Positions 25,127 to 33,956 are shown, counted from the stretch's first letter. The stretch: 64,000 bases of DNA from Flavobacterium sp. LC2016-13 (GCF_009707955.1 NZ_WMDQ01000013.1:100551-164550), one strand, 5' to 3'. The notes: generated by a model not told the origin, from the sequence alone. A program made the numbers and translations.

Positions 25127-25912
25127 ATGGAAAAAGTAAAAGCCAAAAAACATTTAGGACAACATTTCCTGAAAGACGAAAGTATCGCTAAAGCAATTGC
25201 CGATACTTTGAGCTTAAAAGGATACGATGAGGTTTTAGAAATAGGACCGGGGATGGGTGTGTTGACTAAGTATTTGCTTGAAAAACCTGTAAATACACAC
25301 GTAATTGAGATTGACACAGAATCTGTGGTGTATTTAGGTGAAAATTATCCAAAATTAAAAGATCAGATTATCTCTCAGGATTTTCTGAAATACAATATTA
25401 ATGAAGTTTACAAAGACAAACAGTTTGCTATAATTGGAAACTTTCCATACAATATTTCGACTCAGATCGTTTTCAGGACTTTAGAGTTCAGAGATCAGAT
25501 CCCTGAGTTTTCAGGAATGTTTCAGAAAGAAGTAGCAGAACGAATTTGCGAGAAAAAAGGCTCTAAAGCGTACGGAATCTTATCTGTATTAGCACAGGCT
25601 TTCTATATTACAGAGTACTTGTTTACTGTTGACGAAAATGTTTTTATTCCTCCGCCCAAGGTCAAGTCGGGTGTGATGAAAATGACCCGAAAGGAAGATT
25701 ACAGTCTTCCGTGTGGTGAAAAGTTGTTCTTTACTGTGGTGAAAACTGCTTTTCAGCAAAGACGAAAAACATTACGTAACAGTTTGAAAACATTAAATTT
25801 AACTGATGATTTGCGATTAGACACTATCTTTGATAAACGTCCCGAGCAACTTAGTGTAGAAGAATTTATTGAACTGACTCAAAAAATAGAAGCCGATGGA
25901 GTTCAAAGTTAG
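25127..25912 (+). CDS. rsmA: 16S rRNA dimethyltransferase RsmA (KsgA)
   Basis: Adds two methyl groups to each of the two adjacent adenines in the 3-prime hairpin of 16S rRNA, late in 30S assembly. The 261 residues show all family motifs: KKHLGQHFLKDESI at the N-terminus, the SAM site EIGPGMGVLTKYLLE near 38-52, and NFPYNIS (the NLPYNIS catalytic motif). FIPPPKVKSGVMKM and FQQRRKTLRNSL at the C-terminal domain complete the set. It ends inside the start of mgtE with a 17-base overlap, suggesting translational coupling. Resistance to kasugamycin arises when such genes are lost, as known from E. coli. Confidence 0.97.
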   Translation: MEKVKAKKHLGQHFLKDESIAKAIADTLSLKGYDEVLEIGPGMGVLTKYLLEKPVNTHVIEIDTESVVYLGENYPKLKDQIISQDFLKYNINEVYKDKQFAIIGNFPYNISTQIVFRTLEFRDQIPEFSGMFQKEVAERICEKKGSKAYGILSVLAQAFYITEYLFTVDENVFIPPPKVKSGVMKMTRKEDYSLPCGEKLFFTVVKTAFQQRRKTLRNSLKTLNLTDDLRLDTIFDKRPEQLSVEEFIELTQKIEADGVQS

Positions 25913-27245
25913 CAAAGAATTAATACAACAACTAGAAGAGCACATTGTTAAGAAAAACGACAAAGAACTTGAAGTTTTACTTAACGATTTGCACCACGCT
26001 GATATTGCCGAAATCCTGGATGAACTGGATTTCGACGAAGCAACCTATATTTTTAAGGTTTTAGATAGTGATAAAACCGCCGAGATTCTTCTTGAACTAG
26101 AAGATGATTTGCGTGAGAACATCTTAAGCCGACTTTCGCCTAAGGAAATTGCAGAAGAGCTTGATGAGCTTGAAACGAATGATGCGGCAGATATTATCGC
26201 TGAACTTTCTCAGGAAATCAAAGCCGAAGTAATCTCTGAAATGATTGACGTTGAGCACGCAAAAGACATTGTCGATTTGTTGCGTTACGACGAAAATTCT
26301 GCTGGAGGTTTGATGGGGAAAGAGTTGGTAAAAGTCAACGAAAATTGGAATGTACTTACTTGTGTGAAAGAAATGCGTATTCAGGCAGAAAACGTTTCGC
26401 GCGTACATTCGATTTATGTTGTTGATGATGAAAACCGCCTAAAAGGAAGGTTATCACTTAAAGATTTATTGACAACTTCAACAAAAACACAAATCGGAGA
26501 TATTTATATTCGAAAATTAAATTTCGTAAATGTAGATACTGAAGATGTTGAGGTTGCGCGTATCATGCAGAAATACGACTTAGAAGCAATTCCTGTAGTT
26601 GATGAACTCGGTCGTTTAGTGGGAAGAATTACCATTGATGATATCGTAGATGTAATCAAGGACGAAGCCGATAAAGATTACCAGTTAGCGGCGGGTATTA
26701 CACAAGACGTTGAATCTAATGACAGCGTTCTCGAATTGACCAAAGCGCGTTTGCCGTGGCTTTTAATTGGTATGGTGATTGAGATTGTAGCTTCGTTTGT
26801 ATTGAAAGGAAATGAAGAAGTTTTTAAACTCCATTCCACTTTAATTATTTTTGTGCCTTTGCTTTCGGCAACTGCAGGAAATATTGGAGTTCAGGCATCA
26901 GCAATTGTGGTGCAGGGATTAGCAAACGGAACATTAAAAGAATTTAGCCGCGGATATTTTAGCAAAGAAATTACCGTTTCTATGATTTCGGGAACCATTA
27001 TCTCATTGCTTTTACTGGGATATCATTCGATTATGTATCAACAATATTTAGTGGGATTTGCGATTTCAATTTCGATGATTGTAGTTATTTTATTTGCTGC
27101 AACATTAGGAACTTTAGTACCGCTTTTTTTACATAAAAACAAAATAGATCCCGCAATTGCAACAGGTCCGTTTATTACAACAACCAATGACGTTTTTGGA
27201 ATTATGCTCTACTTTGGAGTAGCCAAACTGATTCTTGGGGTTTAA
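25896..27245 (+). CDS. mgtE: Magnesium transporter MgtE
   Basis: Inner-membrane Mg2+ channel of 449 residues. The N-terminal superhelical domain (residues 1-130) is rich in acidic repeats (LNDLHHADIAEILDELDFDE) that sense cytosolic Mg2+. Two CBS domains follow (SRVHSIYVVDDENRLKG; MQKYDLEAIPVVDELGRLVG), then the plug helix and five membrane helices with the pore sequence PLLSATAGNIGVQASAI. The end is PFITTTNDVFGI. The start overlaps rsmA by 17 bases, which is supported by the good N-terminus MEFKVSKELIQQLEEHI. The gene is followed by a 99-base gap before proC. Confidence 0.96.
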   Translation: MEFKVSKELIQQLEEHIVKKNDKELEVLLNDLHHADIAEILDELDFDEATYIFKVLDSDKTAEILLELEDDLRENILSRLSPKEIAEELDELETNDAADIIAELSQEIKAEVISEMIDVEHAKDIVDLLRYDENSAGGLMGKELVKVNENWNVLTCVKEMRIQAENVSRVHSIYVVDDENRLKGRLSLKDLLTTSTKTQIGDIYIRKLNFVNVDTEDVEVARIMQKYDLEAIPVVDELGRLVGRITIDDIVDVIKDEADKDYQLAAGITQDVESNDSVLELTKARLPWLLIGMVIEIVASFVLKGNEEVFKLHSTLIIFVPLLSATAGNIGVQASAIVVQGLANGTLKEFSRGYFSKEITVSMISGTIISLLLLGYHSIMYQQYLVGFAISISMIVVILFAATLGTLVPLFLHKNKIDPAIATGPFITTTNDVFGIMLYFGVAKLILGV

Positions 27246-27344
27246 GTTTTGCAACAAATTAATAGATTAGAGTGATTTAAAATCTATAAAATCTGCGTAA
27301 TTTGTGGCTGAAAAATAAGCTATTAACCAGCCAACAAACAAGTA

Positions 27345-28121
27345 ATGAAAGTACACATCATAGGAGGAGGAAATCTTGGGGTTTCTATTGCCTTGGGAAT
27401 TGCTAAATTCTCAAAAAGCAATCAGGTTACAGTAACAAGAAGAAACATTGCTGCTATTCAGTATTTAACAGAATATGGCATTACGGTTTCATCAGATAAC
27501 AAACATAATATTCAGGAAGCAGATGTCGTTGTTTTAACTATAAAACCTTATCAGGTTGATACTGTTTTGGCTGAGATTTTACCCGTTATAAAAGGCAAAA
27601 CCATTGCTTCGGCAGTAAGTGGATTATCTTTAGACGTACTTCAGTCAAAAACCAATAACGAATATCCTGTAATTCGAATTATGCCAAATATCGCGGCACA
27701 GTTTGGAGAATCGGCAACTTGTATTTCTTTCCCTGAAAAAGATAGAGAAAAAGCTTTGCCAATTGTTGATTTATTTCAGGATTTAGGAACAGCTCCGGTT
27801 ATCGATGAAAAATTGATGGATGCTGCAACGGTTTTAGGCGCGTGCGGAACAGCTTATGCGTTAAGATATATTCGTGCTTCTATGCAAGCCGGAATCGAAA
27901 TTGGTTTCGATTCGCAAACGGCGTTGGCAATTGCAGCGCAAACCGTAAAAGGAGCCGCAAAAATGTTGTTAGAGGAGAAAGTGCATCCGGAACAACTAAT
28001 CGATCGTGTAACGACGCCTCAGGGCTGTACAATCGTTGGTTTAAACGAAATGGAACATAATGGCTTTAGTTCATCTTTAATTAAAGGAATTAAAACTTCG
28101 TTGAAACAGATTAAAGGATAG
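27345..28121 (+). CDS. proC: Pyrroline-5-carboxylate reductase
   Basis: Last step of proline biosynthesis, reducing pyrroline-5-carboxylate with NAD(P)H. The 258-residue length fits. The Rossmann nucleotide site is GGGNLGVSIALG at 7-18, the ligand-binding TIKPYQV segment follows. The VIRIMPNIAAQFGESATCI motif marks the substrate pocket, and the ALIAAQTV-type C-terminal signature is seen as AIAAQTVKGAAKMLLEEKVHPEQLIDRVTTPQGCTIVGL. It is in its own transcription unit after a small gap and before a terminator. No other proline gene is in the window. Confidence 0.96.
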   Translation: MKVHIIGGGNLGVSIALGIAKFSKSNQVTVTRRNIAAIQYLTEYGITVSSDNKHNIQEADVVVLTIKPYQVDTVLAEILPVIKGKTIASAVSGLSLDVLQSKTNNEYPVIRIMPNIAAQFGESATCISFPEKDREKALPIVDLFQDLGTAPVIDEKLMDAATVLGACGTAYALRYIRASMQAGIEIGFDSQTALAIAAQTVKGAAKMLLEEKVHPEQLIDRVTTPQGCTIVGLNEMEHNGFSSSLIKGIKTSLKQIKG

Positions 28122-28145
28122 ATTTTTACTAAAATTCCAATATTA

Positions 28146-28190
28146 AAAATTCCAAATTCCAAAAACTATAAAGTTGGAGTTTGGAATTTT
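28146..28190 (+). terminator. Terminator after proC
   Basis: AAAATTCCAAA (28146-28156) and TTTGGAATTTT (28180-28190) form an 11-bp stem, followed by GTTTTT. It ends 25-70 bases past the proC stop. Confidence 0.65.
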
Positions 28191-28204
28191 GTTTTTAAAC
28201 GAAT

Positions 28205-28320
28205 TGGTGTTTTTGTGTCATTTCGACGGAGTAGAAATCACATAAAGAAACTCGACAAGATTGAAGATTTTCTTTGCGAAATAACTAGTGTCATTCAGAG
28301 AAACGAGGAATGACAAATAT
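28205..28320. repeat. GTCATTTCGACGG-type repeat
   Basis: TGTGTCATTTCGACGGAGTA and GTGTCATTCAGAGAAACGAG with AATGACAAA form an imperfect inverted element (TGTCATT at 28216-28222 against AATGACA at 28309-28315). It is one more dispersed intergenic element and has no gene in it. Confidence 0.7.
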
Positions 28321-28361
28321 TCTGGATTATTGAGATTTGAAATTTCTAAATTAGAATTTAA

Positions 28362-28661
28362 TCATGCAAAAACCTCAAAATGTTCTACTTTCTCTTCAAA
28401 CTCTAAAAGAAAATTACGGTCTTCCGGATAATATTTTGCTTTTTCAAAGTCTTCGCCTGCAAAGTTTTTAATGACTTCCAGGTTTTCCCAATAGGTAATA
28501 AGCGTATAATGAGCTTCATTATTTTTGATGTTTCTTAGAAAAGATAATTTTATAAAGCCAGGTGTTTTTGAATAATCGGGAATAGCCGTTTTTATTGTAA
28601 AAGCAGTATAAGTCTCGTAATCTTCAATTCGTGTTTTTCCGTGCCAGATTCTTGCAATCAT
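28362..28661 (-). CDS. Antibiotic biosynthesis monooxygenase-type small protein
   Basis: A 99-residue ferredoxin-like dimeric alpha/beta protein of the ABM superfamily. The N-terminal IARIWHGKTRIEDYETYTAF and the central YTLITYWENLEVIKNFAGEDFEKAKYYPED are typical of the small single-domain members, with W and G at conserved places. These proteins catalyse cofactor-free oxidations or just bind hydrophobic ligands, and the substrate is not known. It is the last gene of the reverse-strand set that starts at the racemase (31507). It begins 18 bases after the cytochrome c gene, so all probably share a transcript. Confidence 0.85.
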   Translation of the reverse strand: MIARIWHGKTRIEDYETYTAFTIKTAIPDYSKTPGFIKLSFLRNIKNNEAHYTLITYWENLEVIKNFAGEDFEKAKYYPEDRNFLLEFEEKVEHFEVFA

Positions 28662-28679
28662 GATAATTAAGTTTTAAAG

Positions 28680-29087
28680 TTAATTGTTGCAGTACTCAAT
28701 TAAGCCAGCAATTTCATTTTCGTTTAAAGTTTTTGAGAATGTCATTTTATGATAATCAATTCCATATAATTCAATTTTGCTGCTGTCAATTTTATTTTCT
28801 CTGTTAGTTAACCATTTTACGAAAACCAAAGAATCTATCTCTCTAAGTGCAGGTCCGGTATATCTTGCATATTTTTTATGACAAGCAGCGCAATTGGCAT
28901 TAAATATATTTTTGCCTTGCAACCCGTTTTCTGTGAATTTATGTGTTCCGCAAAAATCAAATGGAACAGGCATTTTGCAAACAAAAGCTGTAGAAGGCTT
29001 ATATGTTTTTATTTGATATAAAATAACTCCAACAAGTATAATAATAAGTATTATTGAAGGAAGGAGTATTTGTTTGATTCTATTCAT
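28680..29087 (-). CDS. Membrane-anchored cytochrome c-type protein
   Basis: A 135-residue protein with an N-terminal hydrophobic segment (about 6-24) that acts as an anchor, and one haem c site CAACH at 66-70. The candidate sixth ligand is the Met in YHKMTFSKTL near the C-terminus, and the fold end EIAGLIEYC is typical of class I cytochromes c. It acts in the periplasm as an electron carrier. Start at 29087 (MNRIKQILLPS) is preferred over an ATG at 29117 that would overlap the preceding gene's end. Two further cysteines (C37, C46) precede the haem site. Partner oxidase or dehydrogenase is not in the window. Confidence 0.87.
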   Translation of the reverse strand: MNRIKQILLPSIILIIILVGVILYQIKTYKPSTAFVCKMPVPFDFCGTHKFTENGLQGKNIFNANCAACHKKYARYTGPALREIDSLVFVKWLTNRENKIDSSKIELYGIDYHKMTFSKTLNENEIAGLIEYCNN

Positions 29088-29113
29088 TTTATAATATTTG
29101 AATTTAAAAAACA

Positions 29114-29653
29114 TCACTTCCTAATCAACTGAATATACTTTCTTCCACATTCTGAGATCTTAGTGTAAGAATTCATTGAGTTTCCATAATTCTGAATTGT
29201 CAGCGTATCTTTCACATAACTTGCATCAATTCCAACGGGAATTTCTAATTCTTTTGGAGCTGTTTTAGAATCAGAGATTGAATCAGTTTCTTCTTCATCG
29301 CTTATTTCACCTTTGTATTCATCCCATTTTATTCCTTCTAAAACCAAATATTTTTCTCCGGATTCATTTGTAGAAAAACGCACTTTACCACTTATGTTTC
29401 TTGATTTTGTTTGTAAAATATAAAAATAGCCGGTTTTAAGTTCCATTATTGAAATAGAAACAGAACAATCATTATTATTATCAGTTATTGTTTCGTAATA
29501 TCCTCCAATAAATTCTTCATTTTTCTTATATTTAGAAATACCATAATCTTTAGAATTATGTTTTTTAATAATTTGATCCGATTTTTTATTGTTGCAGGAT
29601 GAAATGATTAAAAATGAAAAGATTACAAGCCAAATTTTATTAATTGAATTCAT
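29114..29653 (-). CDS. Hypothetical lipoprotein
   Basis: The 179-residue product carries a lipoprotein signal (MNSINKIWLVIFSFLIISSC, lipobox ISSC with Cys20). The mature part is beta-rich (GGYYETITDNNNDCSVSISIMELK, then GKVRFSTNESGEKYLVLEG) with an acidic loop (SDEEETDSISDSKTAPKE), and a C-terminal basic end. No family is recognised. It lies between nhaA (4 bases before) and the cytochrome c gene (26 bases after), in one reverse-strand set. Its location at the cell surface or in the periplasm is inferred from the lipobox and lack of a retention Asp. Confidence 0.75.
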   Translation of the reverse strand: MNSINKIWLVIFSFLIISSCNNKKSDQIIKKHNSKDYGISKYKKNEEFIGGYYETITDNNNDCSVSISIMELKTGYFYILQTKSRNISGKVRFSTNESGEKYLVLEGIKWDEYKGEISDEEETDSISDSKTAPKELEIPVGIDASYVKDTLTIQNYGNSMNSYTKISECGRKYIQLIRK

Positions 29654-29657
29654 ATTG

Positions 29658-30800
29658 CTATACTGTTTTTTTAGACAAGATATATTTCAAATAAACAAAA
29701 CCAAAGACTCCGGAAAGTAAGGAAGCAATTAGAATGGCAATTTTAGAAAAAACAATAACTTCAGGATCTTTAAAAGCTAAAATAGTAATGAAAATAGACA
29801 TCGTAAAACCAATTCCACCCAACATTCCGGCGCCTAAAATATGAGTCCATTTCAGTTTTTTCGGTAATGCACAATAGCCTGCACTAACTCCCATAAAAGA
29901 GAAAAGCAAGATTCCTAAAGGTTTTCCAATTACTAATCCCAAAATAATTCCCAGAGCATTTGGGTGATTTAATCCCTGATGCCAATTTGTTTCAATGGCG
30001 ATACACGTATTTGCTACAGCAAATAAGGGCAATATAAAAAACGCAACGGGTTTGTGTAAAAAATGCTGCAATTTATACGAAGCAGATTTTTCTCCACCAT
30101 CTCCAAACGGAATTACAAAAGCTAATATAACGCCCGTAATTGTAGCATGAACCCCGGAATTCAGCATAAAATACCACATCGCAACACCACCAATTAAATA
30201 CGGAATAAGATTATAGACTTTCAATCGGTTTAAACCGAACAAAAATGCCCAGATTCCTAAAGCAACAGCAAGATTTGCAAAAGATATTGAAGTAGTATAA
30301 AAAACAGCAATTACTATAATGGCGCCCAAATCATCAATAACCGCCAATGCGGTTAAAAACACTTTTAACGATGCAGGAACTTTATTTCCTAAAAGAGATA
30401 AAATTCCAATTGCGAAAGCAATATCCGTCGCCATCGGAATTCCCGCTCCATTTTGAGTAGTTGTTCCGTAATTTAAGGCTAAAAATATAGCAGCCGGAAC
30501 CAACATTCCGCCAAAAGCAGCCATGATTGGTAAAGATGCGTTTTTGATGCTAGATAATTCTCCATGATAAATTTCACGTTCCAGTTCAAGACCAATTAAC
30601 AAAAAGAAAATAGTCATTAAACCATCATTAATCCAATGCGTGATCGAATGTCCGCCCAAATCTTTTTCCCAAAGCGAAATATATTCGATCTGAAATGGAG
30701 AGTTGGCGAGATAAAGCGAAAGAATAGTCACAAAAAGCAACAACAGTCCGCCTGATTTTTCGTTTTCAAAAAAAGATTTAAAAGTTTTGGTTAATTTCAT
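29658..30800 (-). CDS. nhaA: Na+/H+ antiporter NhaA
   Basis: Inner-membrane exchanger that exports Na+ in return for H+. The 380-residue protein has 12 hydrophobic segments. The ion-binding aspartates are clear: D126 in MATDIAFAIG, and the D156-D157 pair in VIDDLGAIIVIAVFY. Both match D133 and D163-D164 of E. coli NhaA. The N-terminal FFENEKSGGLLLL and the FFLLIGLELEREI helix are family hallmarks. It is second in the reverse-strand set, 14 bases downstream of the racemase. Its expression in E. coli depends on NhaR, but no NhaR is seen here. Confidence 0.97.
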   Translation of the reverse strand: MKLTKTFKSFFENEKSGGLLLLFVTILSLYLANSPFQIEYISLWEKDLGGHSITHWINDGLMTIFFLLIGLELEREIYHGELSSIKNASLPIMAAFGGMLVPAAIFLALNYGTTTQNGAGIPMATDIAFAIGILSLLGNKVPASLKVFLTALAVIDDLGAIIVIAVFYTTSISFANLAVALGIWAFLFGLNRLKVYNLIPYLIGGVAMWYFMLNSGVHATITGVILAFVIPFGDGGEKSASYKLQHFLHKPVAFFILPLFAVANTCIAIETNWHQGLNHPNALGIILGLVIGKPLGILLFSFMGVSAGYCALPKKLKWTHILGAGMLGGIGFTMSIFITILAFKDPEVIVFSKIAILIASLLSGVFGFVYLKYILSKKTV

Positions 30801-30814
30801 TTTGACTTTGATAT

Positions 30815-31507
30815 TTATTTCAGCGCAAATTCAACTGCTTTTTTCGCATGAATTTCTGCTGTCTTAAACAATTTAGCGTTTGTAAATTCATTTGTAACCA
30901 GTAATTCAATTTCGGTACAGCCCAGAATAATTCCTTCGGCTCCTTGATCAACTAAATCAGTTATTATTTCTAAAAAGATGTTTCTTGAATCATTGCTTAT
31001 TATTCCTTTTACCAATTCGCCATATATAATTTGATGAATATTGGCTCTTTGTTTTTCATTCGGAATTATGGTTTCTATTTTATGATTGTGAAGTAAACGA
31101 TCTTTAAAAAAAGCCTGTTCCATTGTAAATGACGTACCTAATAAACCTATTTTTTTAATACCGTCTTTTACAATTTCTTCAGCTGCCGTATCAACAATAT
31201 GAAGCAATGGTATCGAAACATTTTTTTCTATTTCATCAGATAATTTATGCATCGTATTGGTACATAAAACAATAAAATCAGCTCCGGCTTTTTCGAGTTT
31301 TTGAGCAGCTTCAACCATTAATTCTCCTAGTTTATCCCATTTCTCTTCTTTTTGCAAAATTGCAATTTCATCGAAATCGACAGAATACAATAAAGATTTA
31401 GCAGAATGAACCCCTCCAAGTTTTTCCTGAATGCCGCGGTTTATTATTTGATAGTACAAAGCAGAACTTTCCCAAGACATTCCGCCAATTAAACCAATTG
31501 TTTTCAT
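30815..31507 (-). CDS. Aspartate/glutamate racemase family protein
   Basis: A cytosolic two-domain racemase of 230 residues. The first catalytic cysteine is in FIVLCTNTMHKL and the second in GIILGCTEIELLV, so the two-base mechanism is likely intact. The N-terminal MKTIGLIGGMSWESSALYYQIINRGIQ is the signature of the aspartate racemase branch (YgeA-like), not MurI glutamate racemase. It is the first gene in the five-gene reverse-strand set with nhaA, a lipoprotein gene, a cytochrome c gene and an ABM gene. Substrate specificity among amino acids is unclear. Confidence 0.93.
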   Translation of the reverse strand: MKTIGLIGGMSWESSALYYQIINRGIQEKLGGVHSAKSLLYSVDFDEIAILQKEEKWDKLGELMVEAAQKLEKAGADFIVLCTNTMHKLSDEIEKNVSIPLLHIVDTAAEEIVKDGIKKIGLLGTSFTMEQAFFKDRLLHNHKIETIIPNEKQRANIHQIIYGELVKGIISNDSRNIFLEIITDLVDQGAEGIILGCTEIELLVTNEFTNAKLFKTAEIHAKKAVEFALK

Positions 31508-31615
31508 AAAATACCCTTTTATGCGAATTTACGCATTTCTTGCCGAATTGATTTTGATAAAATAATAAACAGCTATTTTTTTGTTACTTTGTTTCTTCAA
31601 TTAAAGTTTCAATTT

Positions 31616-32578
31616 ATGAGCATCAAAATTCTACATATCGACAGCAATCATCCTATTCTTTGGGCACAATTAGAAGAAGCGGGTTTTGAAAATCACGCTG
31701 ATTTTAAATCATCAAAAGAAGAAATCGAGGCTAAAATTCAGGATTATAACGGAATCGTAATTCGAAGCCGTTTTAAAATTGATAAAACCTTTTTAGACAA
31801 AGCCACCAATCTTCAGTTTATTGCCAGAGTGGGCGCGGGTTTAGAAAGTATTGATTGTGAGTATGCTGAAGCAAAAGGAATTCATTTGATTGCGGCTCCT
31901 GAAGGTAATCGCAACGCTGTTGCAGAACATTCATTGGGTGTAATTTTGTCATTATTCAATAATTTAAATCAGGCTGATGCCGAGATAAAATCAGGCCAAT
32001 GGAATCGCGAAAGTAATCGCGGTCACGAACTTGACGGAAAAACGGTTGGAATTATCGGTTATGGAAACATGGGAAAAGCCTTTGCTAAAAAACTGCGCGG
32101 TTTTGATGTTGATGTTTTGTTTCATGATATTTTAGAAAATGTGGGAGATGAAAATGCCAAACAGGTTTCGTTAAAAGAATTGCAGCAAAAAGCAGATGTT
32201 TTGAGTTTACATCTTCCGTGGACTCCGGAAACAGATAAAATGGTCGATACTAATTTTATAAATGCGTTTTCTAAGCCATTTTGGATTATAAATACTTCGC
32301 GCGGTAAAAACATCGTTACGGCAGATTTAGTTAGCGCCATGAAGTCAAAAAAGGTTCTGGGAGCAGGTTTGGATGTTTTGGAGTATGAGAAATTATCTTT
32401 TGAAACACTTTTTCAGGATAAAAACACTCCGGAAGCATTTCAGTATTTATTAGAAGCTAAAAATGTTTTGTTGACGCCTCATATTGCGGGTTGGACTTTT
32501 GAAAGTCACGAACGTCTGGCACAGGTTATTGTAAATAAAATTAAAACGCTTTATGGCGATGAAGCCAATGAGCGCTAA
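31616..32578 (+). CDS. D-isomer-specific 2-hydroxyacid dehydrogenase
   Basis: A cytosolic NAD(P)-dependent enzyme of 320 residues. The Rossmann motif GYGNMG is at 148-153, the substrate-binding Arg is in INTSRGKNIV, and the catalytic His is in LLTPHIAGW. The motifs and the N-terminal lid domain (VIRSRFKIDKTFLDKATNLQFIARVGAGLE) fit the phosphoglycerate dehydrogenase branch. It lacks a C-terminal ACT domain, so it could be a short SerA or another 2-hydroxyacid dehydrogenase. Start at 31616 (MSIKILHIDSN) is preferred over 31589, which adds nine residues. No serine operon partners are nearby. Confidence 0.93.
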   Translation: MSIKILHIDSNHPILWAQLEEAGFENHADFKSSKEEIEAKIQDYNGIVIRSRFKIDKTFLDKATNLQFIARVGAGLESIDCEYAEAKGIHLIAAPEGNRNAVAEHSLGVILSLFNNLNQADAEIKSGQWNRESNRGHELDGKTVGIIGYGNMGKAFAKKLRGFDVDVLFHDILENVGDENAKQVSLKELQQKADVLSLHLPWTPETDKMVDTNFINAFSKPFWIINTSRGKNIVTADLVSAMKSKKVLGAGLDVLEYEKLSFETLFQDKNTPEAFQYLLEAKNVLLTPHIAGWTFESHERLAQVIVNKIKTLYGDEANER

Positions 32579-32775
32579 GAATTAATAAGTTATGTTTTTC
32601 ATCATTTATCCTTTGGTTTTTAATAACAAGTTTTTTCTCTACAAAGTAGCATTGATAATTAGTTTTTAAGATTATTTTTTTTTAATATTGTTTTCGAATT
32701 TTAACAAAATTTTTAAAAAGGAGAAGCCGAAAATCCAAAATAGAGTAGGATAAATAATTATTTTAACGAACAAAA

Positions 32776-33159
32776 ATGGAAAACAATTTACAAGAAACAT
32801 CTAATAATTTTAATGAGCCAATTCCAGTATTCAAAGTAGATCCTATTATGGTATTAGTGCTTGGTTTTTTGACTTGCGGTTTATATTTAATTTATTGGAA
32901 TATTAAAGTATCTGAAGTTTTTAATGCTGTAGCAGAGAGAGAAGTAATTTCTCAGCCAATAGCAATATTTGCTGGATGCTGTATGCCGGTAAATATTTAT
33001 TTTTACTATTTAGCAGGAAAAGAAGCTTTGCCAAAAGTATATGAAAGAACAGGTGAACTTCAAAAAGACCAATCTACTTTATTAATTGTATTAGGTTTCT
33101 TTTTTCCTATTGCAGCAGCAATGATCGTACAAGGTGATATCAACAGATTATACAAATAA
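32776..33159 (+). CDS. DUF4234-like membrane protein
   Basis: A 127-residue protein with four hydrophobic segments, starting with VDPIMVLVLGFLTCGLYLIYWN, typical of DUF4234. The second part (ISQPIAIFAGCCMPVNIYFYYLA) contains a Cys pair and the C-terminus (LLIVLGFFFPIAAAMIVQGDINRLYK) is a membrane helix with a short basic tail. No catalytic motif is seen. It is first in a three-gene cluster with the DUF2752 gene, which it overlaps by 26 bases, and a TM2 gene. All run rightward. Function is not known for any of them, and the common clustering suggests a shared complex or envelope task. Confidence 0.75.
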   Translation: MENNLQETSNNFNEPIPVFKVDPIMVLVLGFLTCGLYLIYWNIKVSEVFNAVAEREVISQPIAIFAGCCMPVNIYFYYLAGKEALPKVYERTGELQKDQSTLLIVLGFFFPIAAAMIVQGDINRLYK

Positions 33160-33598
33160 TAGCAGAGTAAAGCGTAAAATTTATGCAATTATTGGTGCAT
33201 CAATAACGTTGATAGTTCCATTTTTTTTAATGCTTCACAATCACAATAACCATTTAGAATCTGATCAGTCTTTTTGTCCTTTTAAAATGTTAACTGGTTT
33301 TCCTTGTCCGGGTTGTGGTATCACTAAATCATTAGTGTATTTCTATCAGGGCGATATTTATAAATCTCTTAGTTATCATATTTTGGGGCCTTTTGTTATC
33401 TTATTTTGTTGGCTTACGATCATCGTATTGACAACAGAGATTATAACTAAAAAAGAATATTTTACAGGGCTTCTGTATAATAGAAAACTAGCCTATAATA
33501 TGGCTTATTTTTTAGCTTTTTATCATTTAATAAGACTTGTTCTTTTTATTAAAAATAATTCTTTTGATGATATATTACATCAGTCAATCTGGTTCTGA
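33134..33598 (+). CDS. DUF2752 membrane protein (GTG start)
   Basis: The 154-residue product has the DUF2752 hallmark CPFKMLTGFPCPGCGITKSL near residues 46-65. It is flanked by an N-terminal helix (IYAIIGASITLIVPFFLML) and two to three C-terminal helices. The four Cys of the motif could bind metal, though this is unproven. The start is taken at GTG 33134, because there is no ATG before the first helix, and it gives a 26-base overlap with the DUF4234 gene (translational coupling). A terminator follows immediately. These proteins commonly lie next to TM2 genes, as here. Confidence 0.85.
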   Translation: MISTDYTNNSRVKRKIYAIIGASITLIVPFFLMLHNHNNHLESDQSFCPFKMLTGFPCPGCGITKSLVYFYQGDIYKSLSYHILGPFVILFCWLTIIVLTTEIITKKEYFTGLLYNRKLAYNMAYFLAFYHLIRLVLFIKNNSFDDILHQSIWF

Positions 33599-33610
33599 AA
33601 ACATAATTAA

Positions 33611-33641
33611 ATCCCATTTGCAGCAGCGAATGGGTTTTTTT
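33611..33641 (+). terminator. Terminator after the DUF2752 gene
   Basis: CCCATT (33613-33618) pairs with AATGGG (33629-33634), stem flanked by A-T pairs, followed by a run of seven T. Confidence 0.75.
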
Positions 33642-33682
33642 GAATTGAAATGATTTACACTTAAAATTTAAAAAATTAGAAT

Positions 33683-33943
33683 ATGGGAAATTCACAATCA
33701 GAGTTTGGAAACGCCGGACAAGAGAATAAAAAAGTTGTTGCCGGAATTTTGGCAATCTTAATAGGATCATTAGGGATTCATAAATTTTATTTAGGATATA
33801 CTAAAGAAGGACTTATTCAGCTAATTTTAGGACTTATTGGTATTGGAGGTCTTATTGGTTTAATTGAAGGGATTATTTACCTGACAAAAACTGATGAAGA
33901 TTTTTACCAGACCTATCAGGTAGGTCAAAAGGGTTGGTTCTAA
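33683..33943 (+). CDS. TM2-domain protein
   Basis: An 86-residue protein consisting of a TM2 domain. The N-terminus is short and polar. KKVVAGILAILIGSLGIHKFYLGY (about 15-38) contains the first helix, the GIHKFYLG turn is conserved, and the second helix is GLIQLILGLIGIGGLIGLIEGIIYL, with the conserved Asp in TKTDEDF. TM2 proteins are widespread small membrane proteins with unclear roles. The gene follows the DUF2752 terminator by about 40 bases, so it may have its own promoter. A following hairpin at 33957 ends it. Confidence 0.92.
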   Translation: MGNSQSEFGNAGQENKKVVAGILAILIGSLGIHKFYLGYTKEGLIQLILGLIGIGGLIGLIEGIIYLTKTDEDFYQTYQVGQKGWF

Positions 33944-33956
33944 AAATATAATAAAC

